From assembly GCF_002159845.1 (NCBI RefSeq), contig NZ_NFJK01000018.1:1-64000 (forward strand): 64,000 bases of DNA. Reading direction: 5' to 3'. The DNA comes from Anaeromassilibacillus sp. An250 (lineage in GTDB: Bacteria; Bacillota; Clostridia; Oscillospirales; Acutalibacteraceae). Shown piece after piece: positions 16,297 through 24,947 of the stretch; within the stretch, counting starts at the first letter, position 1, and each line of letters opens with the position of its first letter. Under the pieces are notes generated by a model. It made no database searches. It had not been told where the DNA came from and was given only the letters and a program-made list of their open reading frames with translations. Position numbers and translations under genes: made by a program.

Positions 16297-17070
16297 TTAT
16301 CGGGAGTTTATCATAAATCGCTTACACAACTTTTGCCAAAGCACCTCAAATGAATCCCCTGGAACTTGGGGCGGCCGCCCGATCACAATGGTGCGTGCCC
16401 CCGCCTTCTGTGCCGCACAGAGCTTTTCCCAAAAGCCGCCCGCTTTTCCCGATTCCTTGGTCACCAGCACCCGAATGTCGAGCTGGTGGAGCAAGGCGAG
16501 GTTCAGCTCCTCGGAAAAGGGTCCCTGCATACAAATCAGATGCCCCGGCGTCCATCCGAGCGACAGCGCCTTCCGCACGGCCTCTTCCGTGGGGAGCATC
16601 CGCACAAAGGACCGTTCTGCATAGTCCGGGACTTCCGTAAAAGCCGAGAGCTCTTTTGACCCGGTCGTCAATAAGATATTTCCCGGCAAGTTCTTGAGCG
16701 ATTGCGCCGCTTCCTGCGCGGTGGAGACATAGAGACAATCTTCCCGCCAGCCATCTTCAGGCGCTTCACGCAAAAGGCGCAGATACTCCGTCCCCGTCTC
16801 CCGGCAGGCGCCTCGGATATGTTCCGTGGCCAAAGCTGCGTATGGATGCGTGGCGTCCACCACACACTCGACGGGATGTGCCCGCAAAAACGCGATGATT
16901 TCCTCCCGGTCCATCCGCCCCTGTAGGATGGAGGCGTGCGCATGTTCTAAAAGCGTCTCGCCGTATGCGGTTGCAACACTGACATAGAAGGAAATCCCAT
17001 GCGCGGAAAGGCGTTCGGCCAACCGCCTCCCCTCGCTGGTCCCTGCAAACAGCAAAATTTGTGGCGCCAT
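16297..17070 (-). CDS. cbiJ: cobalt-precorrin-6A reductase CbiJ (CobK)
   Basis: NAD(P)H-dependent reduction of the macrocycle of cobalt-precorrin-6A. The 257-residue protein starts with the nucleotide-binding turn LLFAGTSEGRRLAERL, continues with VVDATHPYA (about residues 70-78), LLTTGSKELSAF and ends with VIGRPPQVPGDSF, all typical of the CbiJ/CobK family. The ATG at 17070 follows GGAGGAAG. Thirteen bases separate it from the cbiH stop. Confidence 0.92.
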   Translation of the reverse strand: MAPQILLFAGTSEGRRLAERLSAHGISFYVSVATAYGETLLEHAHASILQGRMDREEIIAFLRAHPVECVVDATHPYAALATEHIRGACRETGTEYLRLLREAPEDGWREDCLYVSTAQEAAQSLKNLPGNILLTTGSKELSAFTEVPDYAERSFVRMLPTEEAVRKALSLGWTPGHLICMQGPFSEELNLALLHQLDIRVLVTKESGKAGGFWEKLCAAQKAGARTIVIGRPPQVPGDSFEVLWQKLCKRFMINSR

Positions 17071-17083
17071 GCTTCTTCCTCCA

Positions 17084-17809
17084 TCAGGTTCGATAGCCGC
17101 GCGGCGTCACCAAGCGGCCGTTGAGGATCTTGGTCTGGGAGTTGCCGATGAATACCGTCGTAAACATGTCCGCTCGGTATTCCTGCAATTCCTCCAAGGT
17201 CATCAACGCATGGGACTCTCCCGCACGTCCAATCTCCCGCACAACCCCCGCAGGGGTCTCCGCCTGGCGGAACCGCCGGACAATCTCACAGGCCCTGCGG
17301 AGATAATCTGCGCGTTTCTTGCTCGACGGGTTGTACAGGCACAGGACAAAATCCGCCTCCGCCGCGCAAGCCAATCGCTTCTCAATCAACGGCCAAGGGG
17401 TTAGGAGGTCGCTCAGGCTGATGACGGCAAAGTCGTGGGAAAGAGGCGCTCCCAATAGCGCAGCACCGCTGCACGCGGCCGTCACCCCCGGGACCACCTC
17501 GATGTCCAACTGGGGATAGGCCTCCGCCGCCTCCAGAGCCGGGCTTGCCATCCCGTAAACGCCCGCATCGCCGCTGCAAACCAAGGATACGGTCCGCCCG
17601 GTGAGCGCCTGTTCCACCGCCAACCGGCAGCGCTCCACCTCGCCGCGCATCGAAGTGGTCAAAAACGATTTTCCAGGGAAAAGAGGGCGGACCAGATCGA
17701 CGTAAGCGGTATACCCCACGATCAACTCGCTGCGCTCCAAGGCAGCCTGCGCACGCTGGGTCATCTGCGTCGCCTCTCCCGGACCGATTCCAACAATATA
17801 GAGTTTCAT
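17084..17809 (-). CDS. cbiH: cobalt-precorrin-3B C17-methyltransferase CbiH
   Basis: SAM-dependent C17 methylation coupled to ring contraction. The 241-residue protein is a tetrapyrrole methyltransferase with the N-terminal VGIGPGEATQMT loop, VGYTAYVDLV, VCSGDAGVYGMAS (SAM site at about residue 80), VVPGVTAACSGAALLGAPLSHDF and LYNPSSKKR, which set CbiH apart from the other methyltransferases of the operon. The ATG at 17809 follows AGAGGGGA. Confidence 0.93.
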   Translation of the reverse strand: MKLYIVGIGPGEATQMTQRAQAALERSELIVGYTAYVDLVRPLFPGKSFLTTSMRGEVERCRLAVEQALTGRTVSLVCSGDAGVYGMASPALEAAEAYPQLDIEVVPGVTAACSGAALLGAPLSHDFAVISLSDLLTPWPLIEKRLACAAEADFVLCLYNPSSKKRADYLRRACEIVRRFRQAETPAGVVREIGRAGESHALMTLEELQEYRADMFTTVFIGNSQTKILNGRLVTPRGYRT

Positions 17810-17826
17810 AGCGTCCCCTCTTTCCA

Positions 17827-18852
17827 CTAAAATCGGATCACCAGCGGCGCGGCCGCCACTGCGACGGTCACACCCGAAAACACTTGTTTTCCCACGAGAA
17901 GCGCTCCGCCGCTCCCCAGTACGGCTGCGCGCTCGCAAACATTGTCCACGCCGACCGTATTTTGCACAAATGCAGACCCCGTAAAGCGGCCTTTTGCCCT
18001 CGTTAGCTGCTCCGCCGAGAAAAAATTACAGACAAGGCAATTTGCTTTACAGAACTCCAAAAGCCCGATTTCATCGCATTTTTTGTCGATGGACGCAACA
18101 TTTTGCACGCTTTCCATGTAAAGGTATTTCCCTTGTAAGGTGGAATCAACCGCTTTTTGTATCTTGATCGGTTCTGTCCCTCTTTTGCAGCCAATTCCAA
18201 GCGTCAAAATCCTTGGGAGAATCCAACAGGTCGCCTGAAACATCTCTTCATACGCAAGGGATATACGGATTCCGACCTTGCCTTCCTTTGCTGGAACGAT
18301 TCCTTTTGGAAGTGGCCCTTCCACCGGAAAGTCACTATAGAATCCCACTGGTTCCCCATTGAGCAACGCGGCGGAAACGGCCTTTGCTGCACCGGGGCGC
18401 ATGACCAGGAACCCCTGGCCCGCCGCCCATGTATCCACCGCAAACACACCGTTCCCATCGGTTGCCGTGGTGACAACCGCCTGTGCTCCAATCGCACCGG
18501 CGATCCGCCGGGCGAGCGCATTGGCTCCCCCCACATGCCCGGATACAAGCGGTATGGCAAACCGTCCGCAGTCGTCCACGGCCACTACCGCCGGATCGGT
18601 AAATTTGCTCCTTAAATGCGGTGCAACACTGCGGACTGCAATGCCACAGGCGCTGACAAAGATGAGCGCATCCGCCTGCCCAAAGGAGCGCGCTGTCCAA
18701 TCTGCAAGCGAACCCAAGGCCGCGACGCCATTTTCCGCGTATTTTTCCGGCGCACTTACGGTACAAACGTCCCCTCCGTCGCGGAAAAACTCCGCCAACC
18801 GCTGCGCCAACCGGACGCCATTGGCGGTGAATGCGGCGCACTCAATCCGCAT
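17827..18852 (-). CDS. cbiG: cobalt-precorrin-5A hydrolase CbiG
   Basis: Opens the delta-lactone of cobalt-precorrin-5A and releases acetaldehyde. The 341-residue protein has the N-terminal CbiG domain (ADALIFVSACGIAVRSVAPHL, VVAVDDCGRFAIPLVSGHVGGANALAR) and a C-terminal CobE-like domain (LGIGCKRGTEP through VGVDNVCERAAVL). The ATG at 18852 follows GGAGG with 8-base spacing and lies 11 bases inside cbiF. The stretch at about 18000-18340, coding for the start of the C-terminal domain, is visibly richer in A and T than the rest of the operon. Confidence 0.92.
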   Translation of the reverse strand: MRIECAAFTANGVRLAQRLAEFFRDGGDVCTVSAPEKYAENGVAALGSLADWTARSFGQADALIFVSACGIAVRSVAPHLRSKFTDPAVVAVDDCGRFAIPLVSGHVGGANALARRIAGAIGAQAVVTTATDGNGVFAVDTWAAGQGFLVMRPGAAKAVSAALLNGEPVGFYSDFPVEGPLPKGIVPAKEGKVGIRISLAYEEMFQATCWILPRILTLGIGCKRGTEPIKIQKAVDSTLQGKYLYMESVQNVASIDKKCDEIGLLEFCKANCLVCNFFSAEQLTRAKGRFTGSAFVQNTVGVDNVCERAAVLGSGGALLVGKQVFSGVTVAVAAAPLVIRF

Positions 18853-19621
18853 GGGGCGCGCCTCCGGTTTTTGCTGCGCGGTATCCGTGAGAGAAATCGG
18901 GCGCGTAGAGCTTTGAGCGGTCGTACTGCGTCCCAAGGAATCCTCCGATCAAAATCAACGCTGTTTTGGTAATCCCGTTTTCCGAAGCCATCTGTGGGAG
19001 GTCGTCCACTGTGCCGTGGATTACCTTTTCGTCCGGCCAAGTCGCCTTATAGACAATGGCTGCGGGTGTGTCCTTTGCATATCCGCCCTCCAGGAGCTGC
19101 TCCCGCAGGCCTTCCAAATAGGAGGTGCTCAAAAAAACGACCATGGTCGCACCGTGCTTCGCAAAGCTGGCGACCGACTCCTTTTCCGGGACCGGCGTCC
19201 GCCCGGCCATCCGCGTGATCACAACGGACTGCGAGACGCCCGGCAGCGTATATTCCGCGTGCAGCGCAGCGGCCGCCCCACAGAATGAGCTGACCCCCGG
19301 CACCACTTCATACGGTACACCGGCGGCATCTAATGCATCCATTTGCTCCCGGATGGCACCGTACAAGCACGGATCTCCTGTGTGCAGCCGGACCACCTTT
19401 TCCCCTGCCCGTTCCGCTGTCAGAAGCACGTCCAGCACCTCTTCCAGGGTCATCCGGGCACTGTCATAGACTTTGCAGCCGGATTTCGTATAGGTCGTGA
19501 GGATTTCCGGATTCACCAGGGAACCGGCATAGACCACCGTATCCGCTTCTTCTAGCAGCCGTGCGCCCCGCACCGTAATCAAATCAACGGCGCCGGACCC
19601 CGCTCCGACAATATGAATCAT
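18842..19621 (-). CDS. cbiF: cobalt-precorrin-4 C11-methyltransferase CbiF
   Basis: SAM-dependent methylation of C11. The 259-residue protein starts MIHIVGAGSGAVDLITVRG, followed by YAGSLVNPEIL, RLHTGDPCLYGAIREQ (the loop for SAM and substrate), EVVPGVSSFCGAAAAL and VVFLSTSYLEGL, all standard for CbiF/CobM. The ATG at 19621 overlaps the cbiD stop by 4 bases. Confidence 0.94.
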   Translation of the reverse strand: MIHIVGAGSGAVDLITVRGARLLEEADTVVYAGSLVNPEILTTYTKSGCKVYDSARMTLEEVLDVLLTAERAGEKVVRLHTGDPCLYGAIREQMDALDAAGVPYEVVPGVSSFCGAAAALHAEYTLPGVSQSVVITRMAGRTPVPEKESVASFAKHGATMVVFLSTSYLEGLREQLLEGGYAKDTPAAIVYKATWPDEKVIHGTVDDLPQMASENGITKTALILIGGFLGTQYDRSKLYAPDFSHGYRAAKTGGAPHAD

Positions 19622-20757
19622 TCGATTTCCTCTCCTTTCAGGCGTTGCAACAATCCATCTACCTCTGCGGTTTGCCCCAAAAGGCCAAATGCATTGGAAA
19701 ACAAGACCGCTCCAACCGTCAGCTGTCCGCGGACGCGGGCGTTTATATGAAAATGTATCTTTTGTATGAGGCTGTCCATCACAGGGGACAGCAACTGTTC
19801 TTTTTGCAAGAGTTCAAACGCTTCATCCGTTGTGACGCAGTCCATCAGCTTTCCCGCCAGCGCGGAGGAAGCGCCGCAGAGCGCGGCATGGGCGGTGATA
19901 ATCTCCATCCGGGCGTCCGCGTAACGGGAATGGGTATTCATCACGCCACCGGCCAGCTTGACCAGCTTTCCCGCATGCCCCACCAGCAGAAGCCCCTCAA
20001 AGCCGAATTCCACCGCCATGTCCAGCAGCTCCCCAATGTAATTGCTGCATGAGACGGCACGGCAAGAAAGGCGCATCTGTTCCCGCAGAAAGGTTTCCCC
20101 GTAATTTCCGGGTACTGCCACAACCGTACGCGCCCCCAAGGTGCGCAACTGCCGGAGCTCCGTCCGGATGGTATCGACCAGCGCGCGTTCGCTCATCGGC
20201 TCCACAATCCCGCTAGTCCCCAGGATGGAAATCCCCCCGGTGATCCCCAGCCGGGGATTAAAGGTCTTTTCCGCAAGCCGTTTCCCCTCCGGTACGGAAA
20301 GGGTCACCTGCCAACCGCCGGTATACCCATAGGTTTCCCCAACCTCCTGCAAAACGTTGGCGATCATCCGGCGCGGGCCGGGATTGATGGCCGCCTCCCC
20401 AACGGCGCAAGCAAGCCCCGGGCGCGTCACCCGGCCAATGCCCTCTCCGCCGGCAATATATACCCCCTTGTCCGCACGGCGCACTTCTGCAAATACCCAT
20501 ACGCCGTCCGTCACATCGGGATCGTCCCCGCTGTCCTTTTGCACCGCGCAGGAAACAGACTCCTCCGAAAGCCGGATATGGCCGACCGGCAATTGCAAAA
20601 GAACCCCCTTCGGTGTAGAAAGCGCCACCTGATCGACACGCTCACCGGAAAGCAGCATCTGCGCGGCGGCCTTTGCCGCTGCCGCTGCACAGCTGCCGGT
20701 GGTATAACCACACCGCAGGCGCTTCTGGTCCCGGTAAACATATTCCTCCAGCTTCAT
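19618..20757 (-). CDS. cbiD: cobalt-precorrin-5B C1-methyltransferase CbiD
   Basis: C1 methylation, unrelated in fold to the other methyltransferases. The 379-residue protein has GYTTGSCAAAAAKAA near the N-terminus, GVWVFAEVRR, GGEGIGRVTRPGLACAVGEAAINPGPR, LGITGGISILGTSGIVEPMSE and VGHAGKLVKLAGGVMNTHS. The ATG at 20757 follows AGGAGG. It is the first gene of the operon and lies directly behind the riboswitch terminator. Confidence 0.94.
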   Translation of the reverse strand: MKLEEYVYRDQKRLRCGYTTGSCAAAAAKAAAQMLLSGERVDQVALSTPKGVLLQLPVGHIRLSEESVSCAVQKDSGDDPDVTDGVWVFAEVRRADKGVYIAGGEGIGRVTRPGLACAVGEAAINPGPRRMIANVLQEVGETYGYTGGWQVTLSVPEGKRLAEKTFNPRLGITGGISILGTSGIVEPMSERALVDTIRTELRQLRTLGARTVVAVPGNYGETFLREQMRLSCRAVSCSNYIGELLDMAVEFGFEGLLLVGHAGKLVKLAGGVMNTHSRYADARMEIITAHAALCGASSALAGKLMDCVTTDEAFELLQKEQLLSPVMDSLIQKIHFHINARVRGQLTVGAVLFSNAFGLLGQTAEVDGLLQRLKGEEIE

Positions 20758-20775
20758 GGGCGGTCCTCCTGCGAA

Positions 20776-20814
20776 TAAAAAACGCCATTCAGTCACTCGC
20801 ATGACCGAATGGCG
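20776..20814 (-). terminator. riboswitch-linked intrinsic terminator upstream of cbiD
   Basis: On the minus strand CGCCATTCGGTCA pairs with TGACTGAATGGCG (20814-20783), followed by T6-7 (20782-20776). It stands between the cobalamin aptamer and the cbiD ribosome binding site, so premature termination when cobalamin is bound is the likely mode of control. Confidence 0.82.
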
Positions 20815-20900
20815 TGAATGGCGGAAATCATGGGCGCAGTCCTTCTGCTCCCACTGTGGTTCCTTCAGCCACGCGCACTCCAGTACCGTGGAGTCGCATG

Positions 20901-21062
20901 AAGCATATAGGCAGGTATTCTGGCTCATACATCTCTGCAACACTCCACCTTCCCGGTTTCCCAGTGGTTTTTGGAGCTCGCTCCGTATTCACAGCAACGG
21001 ACTTGCGCGGGAATCACACCCGCTTCCCTTTTCAGCCCCTTTCCTGGAAAGGAGCACCTATA
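20901..21062 (-). ncRNA. cobalamin (AdoCbl) riboswitch
   Basis: Minus-strand RNA with the aptamer landmarks in order: GGTGCTCC at the 5' end, AAAGGGAAGCGGGTG, ATTCCCGCGCAAGTCCG, CCACTGGGAAACCGGGAAGG, and the 3' closing segment GAGCCAGAATACCTGCC. It starts about five bases after the predicted transcription start and is followed by about 85 bases of leader and an intrinsic terminator. It senses the end product of the pathway encoded by the operon. Confidence 0.92.
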
Positions 21063-21073
21063 TCCTGTGCCCT

Positions 21074-21102
21074 ATTTTAAACGGATTTCTATATTTTGTC
21101 AA
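21074..21102 (-). promoter_or_regulatory. promoter of the cobalamin operon
   Basis: Minus-strand TTGACA (21102-21097), exactly 17 bases, TAAAAT (21079-21074). The -35 hexamer lies within the last codons of the upstream mscS-like gene. The start of transcription is near 21067, so nearly the whole leader is riboswitch. Confidence 0.85.
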
Positions 21103-21913
21103 CCGGCCGGTCCAGATGCACATCCAATTGTGGAAATGGAATGTGAATTCCCTCGCGGTCAAATGCCAGTTTCACATCCTCCTGCATCTGATAGTAAAGC
21201 GTCCAGTAATCGTCCGTTTTGCACCAAACGCGCACCAGCATTTGGATACAACTGTCCTTATGTTCCTCCACGGCGATCAATGGCTCTGGATCCCGCTCGA
21301 CCAAAGGATTCTTATCCGTCAGTTCTTGAAGCACCTCTTTTACTTTTGAAAGATCGTCTTCGTATCCCACCGAATAGCGCAAATCCAACCGCCGTGTTTT
21401 CATCGCCGTATAATTTATAATCGTACTGACGGTAATGGTCGAATTCGGGATAACGATCTCCTTGTTGTCAAAGGTCCGAAGGGTTGTGAACATCATCTCA
21501 ATGCGCTCCACTGTGCCTTCTACATTGTCTACCAAGAGGTAATCCCCCACTGCAAAGGGCTTTGTAAAAACGATCTGTGCACCGCTGGCGATGTTGGTCA
21601 TATTTTCCTTTAACGCTAAGCCAACGGTCACTCCTGCCGCACCAATCGCCGTGATCATTGGCCCGACGGGAACCCCCAACTGCGACAGGGCCATAATGCT
21701 GATGATAATCTTCGCCGCTGCATTCGCCAGGGAACACAAGAATGTAACGATCCCAGTCTCTGTGCGGGCTCGTGTCATCGTGCGCTTGATTAAGCGCACT
21801 ACCACGTTGCTCAGCCACCATCCGCCGGCAAAGATTAGCGCGGCGCCAATTACATTGGGCAACATATCTAAGAGCCATGTTAAAAACTTTTGCCAAACAT
21901 CTTCAAATGACAT
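21089..21913 (-). CDS. MscS-family mechanosensitive ion channel
   Basis: A small channel of 274 residues with three predicted membrane segments. The pore-lining segment includes ITAIGAAGVTVGLALKENMTNIASG, followed by the beta domain GDYLLVDNVEGTVERIEMMFTTLRTFDNKEIVIPNS and a cytoplasmic alpha/beta end, as in YggB/MscS. It relieves hypo-osmotic stress. The ATG at 21913 has GAAAGGGA about 11 bases upstream; 30 extra codons upstream are open but hydrophobic and without a better site. Its last codons contain the -35 box of the cobalamin promoter. Confidence 0.87.
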   Translation of the reverse strand: MSFEDVWQKFLTWLLDMLPNVIGAALIFAGGWWLSNVVVRLIKRTMTRARTETGIVTFLCSLANAAAKIIISIMALSQLGVPVGPMITAIGAAGVTVGLALKENMTNIASGAQIVFTKPFAVGDYLLVDNVEGTVERIEMMFTTLRTFDNKEIVIPNSTITVSTIINYTAMKTRRLDLRYSVGYEDDLSKVKEVLQELTDKNPLVERDPEPLIAVEEHKDSCIQMLVRVWCKTDDYWTLYYQMQEDVKLAFDREGIHIPFPQLDVHLDRPVDKI

Positions 21914-22045
21914 TTCGATCGCATCCCTTTCGAAAAGATTTGCCACACTCGCTTTAACAATTCCTATTATATTAAACAAAGTCTTGCAAAAAATTTCGCA
22001 CAAGAATTTATATGTTTTGTATATATTTTTTAAACTATATTGCGT

Positions 22046-22077
22046 TTTTTACAAATAAATGGTATGGTATAGATAAA
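22046..22077 (+). promoter_or_regulatory. possible promoter of the phosphoribosyltransferase-like gene
   Basis: TTGCGT, 17 bases, TATGGT, with a second overlapping -10-like TATAGAT just after. The region 21914-22196 between the divergent mscS-like and phosphoribosyltransferase-like genes is AT-rich and otherwise without visible features. Confidence 0.4.
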
Positions 22078-22196
22078 TCCACAGCGATTCGTGTTTGCAA
22101 AATTTCCAGGGCATCAGCTTTTTGCATCAAAACGCCAATTTGCGGATGGCTGCGGCTTGAAAATTCATTCCAGCAATTGGAGAATGGAGGAATCGT

Positions 22197-22838
22197 ATGG
22201 AAAGCAGAGCGATCAAAATTAAATCCCCTAAGAACAGCAAAATCTCGATCAAAGTGATCCCGGGTCATTTTGCCACCAATCACTCGCATATCAACTATTA
22301 TATTGATATGACCAGTATCAAGCACCGCCATGCAATGGCTTATGAAGCGGCAGCGACCATGGCGATGAAGTACGAAAACAACACCATGGTAGACACAATC
22401 GTATGTATGGATGGCTGTGAGGTTATCGCCGCTTTCTTAGCGCGCTATCTTTCTAAATCTGGCATCATGTCCATGAACGATAAGAGCGACATCTGCATCA
22501 TCACCCCGGAATTCAATACCAACGGGCAGATGATTTTCCGCGACAATATCCAGCCGATGGTCTGGCAGAAGAACATTCTTCTCCTGGTGGCTTCCGCAAC
22601 CACCGGCAAGACCATCAACCGATCCCTGGAATGCATCAAATACTATGGAGGCAATGTGATCGGAATCTCCGCCATTTTCAGCGCAATCACCGAAATGGGC
22701 GGTGTGCATGTCGATACCATCTTTACTCCCGAAGATATTCCAAACTACCAAACCTATGCTTTTAAAGATTGTCCGGACTGCCAGCAGAAGCGCAAGATCG
22801 ACGCCATTGTAAACAGCTACGGATATTCAAAAATTTGA
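22197..22838 (+). CDS. phosphoribosyltransferase-fold protein (PyrE-like), atypical PRPP loop
   Basis: A 213-residue protein resembling clostridial proteins labelled orotate phosphoribosyltransferase. The central strand-loop LLLVASATTGKT (about residues 128-139) sits where the PRPP loop should be, followed by a helix and GNVIGISAIFSAI. The two acidic residues that normally precede the TG are replaced by Ala and Ser, so catalysis is doubtful. The C-terminus carries a CPDC motif. The ATG follows TGGAGGAA. It is monocistronic with a strong terminator; a regulatory or binding role is possible. Confidence 0.6.
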   Translation: MESRAIKIKSPKNSKISIKVIPGHFATNHSHINYYIDMTSIKHRHAMAYEAAATMAMKYENNTMVDTIVCMDGCEVIAAFLARYLSKSGIMSMNDKSDICIITPEFNTNGQMIFRDNIQPMVWQKNILLLVASATTGKTINRSLECIKYYGGNVIGISAIFSAITEMGGVHVDTIFTPEDIPNYQTYAFKDCPDCQQKRKIDAIVNSYGYSKI

Positions 22839-22893
22839 CCGGCCTTGGTTTGGCGCTACTTTAAAAAAGGGGGGCACCAAGCCGTTTGGGCTA

Positions 22894-22938
22894 TAAAAAA
22901 ACCGCTGCCATGCAAAAAGCACTGGCAGCGGTTTTTTA
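22894..22938. terminator. bidirectional intrinsic terminator
   Basis: CCGCTGCCA (22902-22910) pairs with TGGCAGCGG (22923-22931), with an A-run before and T6 after. It can end both the plus-strand phosphoribosyltransferase-like gene and the minus-strand DUF1846-DUF3842 operon. Confidence 0.92.
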
Positions 22939-23340
22939 TTGACAGGATCGAATAACAGCCACCGCGTCCTCGATATATCGGGACATCGGCTTTTCTACAA
23001 CACCGGCCACATGCACATGGCACTGCTCCACAGGGATCAACACCTTTTGCGCAGGGCTTTCAGAAACTGCCGACGCCATTGCCGGGGTAATTTCACCCCA
23101 CAGGGAATTTGCCACCATCATCCCGATTGGGCCGGCAACTACATCCGCATGTTTCACATTACAAATCACGGCGTTTTCGCCCGTCGCGCCGACATTTGCC
23201 CCCGCCTTAAGCATAGCCGACGTTGCAAGGGAATTGGTGCCGACGGCAACAATCTGCACGTCTGGCAATTCGGAACGAATGCGCTCTACGAGGCTTCTCC
23301 CGATGCCGCCTCCCTGTCCGTCGATTACGACAATCCGCAT
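22936..23340 (-). CDS. DUF3842 family protein
   Basis: A 134-residue protein matching the small clostridial family DUF3842. It starts with a Rossmann-like loop MRIVVIDGQGGGIGRSLVERI, followed by a second strand VQIVAVGTNSLATSAMLKAGA, GENAVICNVKHADVVAGPIG and PVEQCHVHVAGV. The glycine loop suggests nucleotide or dinucleotide binding, but no activity is known. It is co-transcribed with the DUF1846 gene upstream (21 bases apart). Confidence 0.85.
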   Translation of the reverse strand: MRIVVIDGQGGGIGRSLVERIRSELPDVQIVAVGTNSLATSAMLKAGANVGATGENAVICNVKHADVVAGPIGMMVANSLWGEITPAMASAVSESPAQKVLIPVEQCHVHVAGVVEKPMSRYIEDAVAVIRSCQ

Positions 23341-23361
23341 ATCGCTTCTCCCTTCCCGCCG

Positions 23362-24846
23362 TTATTTATGATAGAGCTTTTTGGTCTGGTACTTCGGTTC
23401 GCAGGTCAGATTGACGCCCAATTTGCGGAAGGTGGTCTCATCCACCGGGGAAAGGATCACCGAAGAGTGGGCTTCGCATCCGCGCAATTTCGGCAACTGG
23501 CGGAGCGCCAACTCTGCGGTTGGATTGGTAGCAGCACAGATGGAAAGAGCGATTAAGATTTCATCTGTATGGAGACGTGGGTTCAGGTTCCCCAAATGCC
23601 TCGTTTTTAAATTCTGGATGGGTTCAATGACAATCGGAGAAATCAGCGGCATGGTATGGCTGATCCCCCCCAGATGCTTGAGTGCGTTCAGCAGCACCGC
23701 AGCGGAGGCCCCCAAGAGCGAAGAGGTCTTCCCTGTGATGATTTTACCATCCCCCAATTCAATGGCCGCAGCAGGCATGCCGGTCTCTTCTGCACGTTCC
23801 AAGGCGGGGCGCACCACATGGCGGTCCTCCACCGTAACGCCCGCCTGGTTCATCACAAGTTCCAGTTTATATACAACGTCTTCCGCAATGCGCCCCTGCC
23901 GCTGCTCGCACATCGCGTGGTAATACCGGCGGACAATCTCCTGTTTGGATGCCTCCCGGCAAACCTCATCGTCAATGATGCAATTTCCCGCCATATTGAC
24001 GCCCATATCCGTCGGCGACTTATAGGGGCTGCTTCCGGTGATCTTTTCCAGAATGGCATTCAAAACCGGGAACACCTCCACATCGCGGTTGTAATTGACC
24101 GTGGTCTCCCCATAAGCCTCCAAATGGAACGGATCGATCATGTTGACGTCATTGAGATCGGCCGTCGCCGCCTCATACGCCAGATTGACCGGATGCTTCA
24201 GCGGCAGATTCCAAATCGGGAACGTCTCGAATTTGGCATATCCCGCTTTGATGCCATGCTTGTATTCATGGTAGAGCTGTGAAAGGCAGGTCGCCATTTT
24301 TCCGCTGCCCGGCCCAGGAGCCGTCACCACCACCAGCGGACGCGAGGTTTCCACATACTGATTCTTGCCAAAGCCTTCGTCGCTGACGATATGGGGGATA
24401 TTGGACGGATACCCCTCAATCGGATAGTGCAGATATACCTTTACGCCCAACTGCTCCAAGTGGTTTTTAAAGGCATCCGCTACGGGTTGCCCTGCATACT
24501 GGGCAATTACTACACTTCCCACATAGAGGCCGATGTCCCGGAACGCATCGATCAGACGCAAAACATCCGCATCGTAGGTGATGCCGATGTCCCCACGCAT
24601 TTTACTTTTCTCGATGTCCGTCGCATTGATGACAATCACGATTTCCACTTGATCGGAAAGATGCAGAAGCATCTTCATCTTGCTGTCCGGCTGGAATCCC
24701 GGCAACACGCGCGAAGCGTGAAAATCGTCGAACAGTTTCCCGCCCATCTCTAAGTACAGCTTGTTGTCAAACATGGAAATGCGCTCGGAAATATGCTTCG
24801 ATTGTGTCTCCAAATATTTGTCGTTATCAAACCCTACTGCTTTCAT
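23362..24846 (-). CDS. DUF1846 family protein
   Basis: A 494-residue cytoplasmic protein of the DUF1846 family, common in Clostridia and streptococci. It starts [39 protein letters not shown] looks like a P-loop-type phosphate-binding site near residue 180, and [20 protein letters not shown] lies in the C-terminal half. The family is structurally known but without an established function; a nucleotide-binding or ATPase role is inferred. It has its own consensus promoter and heads a two-gene operon with the DUF3842 gene. Confidence 0.88.
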   Translation of the reverse strand: MKAVGFDNDKYLETQSKHISERISMFDNKLYLEMGGKLFDDFHASRVLPGFQPDSKMKMLLHLSDQVEIVIVINATDIEKSKMRGDIGITYDADVLRLIDAFRDIGLYVGSVVIAQYAGQPVADAFKNHLEQLGVKVYLHYPIEGYPSNIPHIVSDEGFGKNQYVETSRPLVVVTAPGPGSGKMATCLSQLYHEYKHGIKAGYAKFETFPIWNLPLKHPVNLAYEAATADLNDVNMIDPFHLEAYGETTVNYNRDVEVFPVLNAILEKITGSSPYKSPTDMGVNMAGNCIIDDEVCREASKQEIVRRYYHAMCEQRQGRIAEDVVYKLELVMNQAGVTVEDRHVVRPALERAEETGMPAAAIELGDGKIITGKTSSLLGASAAVLLNALKHLGGISHTMPLISPIVIEPIQNLKTRHLGNLNPRLHTDEILIALSICAATNPTAELALRQLPKLRGCEAHSSVILSPVDETTFRKLGVNLTCEPKYQTKKLYHK

Positions 24847-24893
24847 GTTCTACCTCTCTCATCATTTCCCTTTAAGACCTCAATAATACTCAT

Positions 24894-24922
24894 ATTATAG
24901 TAAAAGCACGGAGAGAATGCAA
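24894..24922 (-). promoter_or_regulatory. promoter of the DUF1846-DUF3842 operon
   Basis: Minus-strand TTGCAT (24922-24917), 17 bases, TATAAT (24899-24894), about 48 bases before the DUF1846 start. Confidence 0.8.
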
Positions 24923-24947
24923 CTTCCTGCAAAAAGATTCTCAAATT

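Noticed and set aside
20756-21349. 197-codon plus-strand frame across the riboswitch and mscS end
   Set aside because: It runs through the cobalamin riboswitch and terminator and against the mscS-like gene; not a protein gene.
22936-24846. Possible defence cluster of DUF1846, DUF3842 and the nearby helicase
   Set aside because: The DUF1846 and DUF3842 genes are common housekeeping-type clostridial genes with their own promoter and terminator; no defence domains or mobile marks nearby.
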